Assembly: GCA_026184775.1 (NCBI GenBank)
Contig: JANCYW010000002.1
Coordinates: 534,092-598,091 of the forward strand
DNA length: 64,000 nt
Source: Cyanidium caldarium
Taxonomy: Eukaryota > Rhodophyta > Bangiophyceae > Cyanidiales > Cyanidiaceae
Direction of reading: 5' to 3'
Shown here one piece after another: positions 63,065-64,000 of this stretch. Both the position numbers and the translations under genes were made by a program. Position 1 is the stretch's first letter. The number at the start of each line of letters is the position of its first letter. The notes under the pieces were generated by a model, which made no database searches, was not told the DNA's origin, and worked only from the letters and a program-made list of their open reading frames with translations.

Positions 63065-63693
63065 GCGTGAAGTGTGTTGTAAAGCTTGTAAACCGCTACA
63101 GCCATCACATGGAGCATGTCTAGAGGCCGGGCGAGGCCGGTGCAATATCGTCCAGAGATCTGACACCAGCAGACGTGTCCCAGAGGCCATACAGGCGGCG
63201 ACCGAAGGAGGACGCTTCATGGCGAAGCATCCAGCGCTTTGTGATGCTGCGTGATCACAGGAAAAAAAACCGTCGGTGCCAGTTGCTGCGATTTGAGAAG
63301 CGGTGTTTCACGCGGACCAAGCAAAAGCCGCGGTGGTCGAGTAAAAGCCAGAATGTGGTGGTGCTGATGCGTGTGGAAGGTGTATGTGTGGGAGCGGGTG
63401 TTGTGGACGGGAGTGTGTGGGAGTGTATGGGAGTGGCGTGACCTGAGTGGAATGGATGTGGCATGGCACGCCGCAATTGCGTTTTTTGTGGATGTGTATG
63501 GCCGGTCGGCGCCGTGCCCTGCCCGGGAGTGGCGCGTGTGTGGCTTGTTGGAGCGGTGGGGAACGGGCATGGGGAGTGGGGCGGCGCATGTCGGGAATGT
63601 TTTTTCGTTATTTGTTTTTTATTGGGGATCGATGTGAGCGCGCGCGATCGTGCGCACGGGAGAGAGCGTTTGGGGGAATGGGAGTTGTGTCGC
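63065..63693. other. subtelomeric gene-free region
   Basis: 629 bases with short overlapping frames and GT-rich low-complexity segments (for example 63356-63440). No gene is recognised. Confidence 0.6.
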
Positions 63694-63838
63694 GTGTGAA
63701 TTGGGTGAGATCGGGCGAGCGGGTGTGAGTTGGGTGAGATCGGGCGAGCGGGTGTGAGTTGGGTGAGATCGGGCGAAGGGGTGTGAGTTGGGTGAGATCG
63801 GGCGAATGGGTGTGAGTTAGGGGGGATCGGGCGACCGG
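63694..63838 (+). repeat. 29-bp subtelomeric tandem repeat, five copies
   Basis: The unit begins GTGTGAGTTGGGTGAGATCG and starts at 63694, 63723, 63752, 63781 and 63810, a constant period of 29. Copies 1-4 are nearly identical; copy 5 is G-enriched (GTTAGGGGGGATCG), and a sixth, at 63839, turns into telomere sequence after about 10 bases. A staged transition from repeat to telomere is visible. Confidence 0.95.
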
Positions 63839-63848
63839 GTGTGAATTA

Positions 63849-64000
63849 GGGGGGGAATGGGGGGGAATGGGGGGGAATGGGGGAATGGGGGGGAATGGGG
63901 GGGAATGGGGGGGAATGGGGGGGAATGGGGGGGAATGGGGGAATGGGGGGAATGGGGGGGATGGGGGGGAATGGTGGGGAATGGGGGAGAAGGGGGGGGG
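63849..64000 (+). repeat. telomere, AATG(5-7) repeats
   Basis: AAT triplets start at 63856, 63866, 63876, 63884, 63894, 63904, 63914, 63924, 63934, 63942 and 63951, each followed by 5-7 G (spacing 8-10, mostly 10). The final 40 bases are less regular. The G-rich strand runs 5' to 3' to the right, as expected of a right chromosome end. Similar to the AATGGGGGG repeat of Cyanidioschyzon merolae. Confidence 0.97.

Overview
This is the right-hand end of a nuclear chromosome from a compact, GC-rich eukaryote, most likely a cyanidiophycean red alga (Cyanidioschyzon/Cyanidium group). The last ~150 bases are G-rich telomere repeats of the form AAT followed by 5-7 G, running 5' to 3' toward the end. 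This is close to the AATGGGGGG repeat known from Cyanidioschyzon merolae. The genes are eukaryotic (CTR9, TRAPPC2, PDCD5, GH47 mannosidase, Arf-like GTPase), several products carry organelle-type N-termini, a mitochondrial-type FtsZ is present, and every recognisable gene reads as one uninterrupted exon. The exact genus is an inference.

Layout: 38 protein genes lie on both strands, often with convergent 3' ends only 25-75 bases apart and divergent starts sharing 150-800 base intergenic stretches. 0.6-9 kb: DUF202 membrane protein, LQY1-like zinc-finger protein, DEP/DUF547 protein, glucose-6-phosphate isomerase, CBS-domain protein and TraB-domain protein. 9.5-18 kb: mitochondrial-type FtsZ, HhH-GPD DNA glycosylase, TatA/B-type translocase subunit, a parvulin-MiaB fusion and glutamine-dependent NAD synthetase. 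18-29 kb: SAM-SNM1 nuclease, RbfA, uS7, Erv2-like thiol oxidase, a Cys-rich unknown, GH47 alpha-mannosidase and a DEAD-box helicase. 29-38 kb: a large unknown coiled-coil protein, a decayed Fanzor (eukaryotic TnpB-like) gene, CTR9 and TRAPPC2. 38-51 kb: DUF3110 protein, AT-hook protein, PDCD5, glutathione synthetase, a secreted zincin-like protein, two unknown genes in tandem, TruB/Pus4 and a second DUF202 protein. 51-63 kb: diflavin reductase, membrane lipase, NMN adenylyltransferase, a small basic protein, UBL-WLM protease, purple acid phosphatase, an Arf-like GTPase without its P-loop lysine, and a second DnaJ-type zinc-finger protein. 63-64 kb: gene-free subtelomere, a 29-bp repeat array and the telomere.

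Functional themes are organelle biogenesis (FtsZ, Tat, RbfA, uS7, DUF3110 and the two DnaJ-type zinc-finger proteins), NAD synthesis (NMNAT and NAD synthetase), genome maintenance (SNM1, glycosylase, WLM protease), tRNA/rRNA modification and maturation (MiaB, TruB, RbfA), and the secretory pathway (GH47, TRAPPC2, Erv2-like, Arf-like, secreted hydrolases).

The most interesting items are the Fanzor pseudogene at about 32.1-33.8 kb, the parvulin-MiaB fusion at 13.6-15.6 kb, and the Arf-like protein lacking the P-loop lysine. All functions are from reading motifs; no database search was possible.
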